Assembly (NCBI GenBank): GCA_035048485.1
Contig: CM068589.1
Location: forward strand, 6,752,224 to 6,816,223
Source: Pteria penguin
Lineage: Eukaryota; Mollusca; Bivalvia; Pterioida; Pteriidae
Direction: 5' to 3'
Length of the DNA stretch: 64,000 nucleotides
In this document: positions 62,873-64,000 of the stretch, piece after piece
Layout: each line of letters begins with the position of its first letter
How positions within the stretch are numbered: the first letter of the stretch is position 1
Notes under the pieces: model-generated
The model's input: only the letters and a program-made list of their open reading frames with translations
The model's database searches: none
Told to the model about the DNA's origin: nothing
Made by a program: the position numbers and the translations under genes

Positions 62873-64000
62873 GTTGTTGTGTTGTAGGTAGCTATCATGA
62901 CAAAAATGAAATTGACTTGCCGAGATTAGCAAAACTCCAGACTTTGCACCAAAATGGCTAAGTATTCTGGTTAATACTTGACTACCACATTTGTCCCACC
63001 TTTTATTTTACTGTTAATATAAGAAATTATGAAGACATAAATAATTGTTTCTGGAAAACATATCTACTTTGGAATACATTTATACAGGATAATCAGCATA
63101 TAAATAATGGTCGTCAAAAAGAATATCATTAACTATTACTTTATCGCTGTCACATTTGATTTTTTCCTTGTGTACTTTCCATAGTATGTTTTAAATTACT
63201 TTGAATAGGTGAGGTATGATTGCTTCAGCTTTCCATACTTCAGTTGTTACCTGAGTTAAAATATACTCACTTTGTTTTACCTGTATAATACCCCTACTAA
63301 ATTATTAATATACCGCTTGTAGATTTAAATTATTGAATTCACAAATAAATATCAAAAAGAATGCAGTTACAATATAGTCATTTATTTCTAAAATTCAAAT
63401 TAATTCACTGAGGTAAAATAGTGTTTTAACATGAAGGATAATTTCCCGCCAAAATATCTCATTTTTGACACCAAATTCACAGGATTTCCGAGGGTTTTTG
63501 GCAGGGAAAACAGAATGAAACAAATATAACAATTACTGTAGATTACACTTTAATTATACAAAGTTAATGTTGTTTTTTTTTTGTTTTTTTTTGTTTTTTG
63601 TTTTTTTGTTTTTTGGGTTTTTTTTTTACAAACACTACTAATGTTCTTTCACAATGACTCCTCTACTGAACTGTTCACTTCACAGGTCATCCATCCCGTT
63701 TCATGTAAATTAGTTTCTTCATTGACATTGTGCCATTGTTGTGGGTAAGAAATGGAACCAATAGGATCTACAAGTATATAAATTGACAATGCATACAATA
63801 TACAAGTACATTTACTAAACAAAGGCTTGTGAATCGAACACTCCTTTATATACTTTGAAATAACTCATGCGTATACACTACATTGTGATTACTACTACGC
63901 TTCACTGCAATCACCTACGATACACTTTTACTATACACACTACTGTAGATAAATAACGATTGTTCATCAATACACACGTAATAGAAATACCGTATTTATA
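62873..64000. other. non-coding AT-rich sequence
   Basis: No gene recognised. A T-rich stretch with scattered G lies at 63569-63627. Confidence 0.5.

Overview
This window looks like genomic DNA from a lophotrochozoan animal, most likely a bivalve mollusc. That call is inferred from four things: AT-rich sequence, short exons in long introns, tRNA-derived SINEs with GATT-type tails, and a short secreted C1q-domain gene of the kind that is greatly expanded in bivalves. No bacterial, viral or organellar gene was recognised.

Two protein-coding genes are supported, both on the + strand. The main one runs from the left part of the window to about 50.4 kb, and its 5' end lies outside. I joined 26 exons (5542 to 50434). 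All splice phases agree and the result is one open frame of 1310 residues. The order is an RGS-like (RGSL) domain, a complete C1 zinc finger, a linker, a DH domain, a PH domain, two coiled-coil stretches and a long acidic tail. This is the plan of the Galpha12/13-regulated RhoGEFs (vertebrate ARHGEF1/11/12; Drosophila RhoGEF2 and C. elegans RHGF-1, which keep the C1 finger). The PDZ domain expected at the N-terminus would lie upstream of the window. Two further possible upstream exons (1-66 and 2560-2637) are weaker calls.

The second gene (58630-60764) encodes a small secreted C1q-domain protein. It has a signal-peptide exon, a probable linker exon and a C1q-domain exon. Its first intron holds a tandemly repeated segment, one copy of which was hit by a 780-bp Harbinger-like MITE with a visible empty site.

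Most of the rest is repeat. The introns hold more than 25 minisatellites with units of about 30 to 100 bp, at least ten SINE copies of two tRNA-derived families, several foldback or terminal-inverted-repeat elements, and CA/TA, poly-C and poly-T tracts. Long frames over these arrays are artefacts of the repeats.

The most unusual feature is that at least four intronic minisatellites (after the exons ending at 8522, 26708, 37692 and 48204) are built from the 3' end of the preceding exon plus its 5' splice site. Each array therefore repeats a donor site many times. A 96-bp tandem duplication likewise copied the 3' splice site and first bases of the exon at 38723. In every case reading past the authentic donor, or starting from the duplicated acceptor, meets an in-frame stop. 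No new defence or metabolic system was found. The window's novelty is in its repeats and splice-site architecture.
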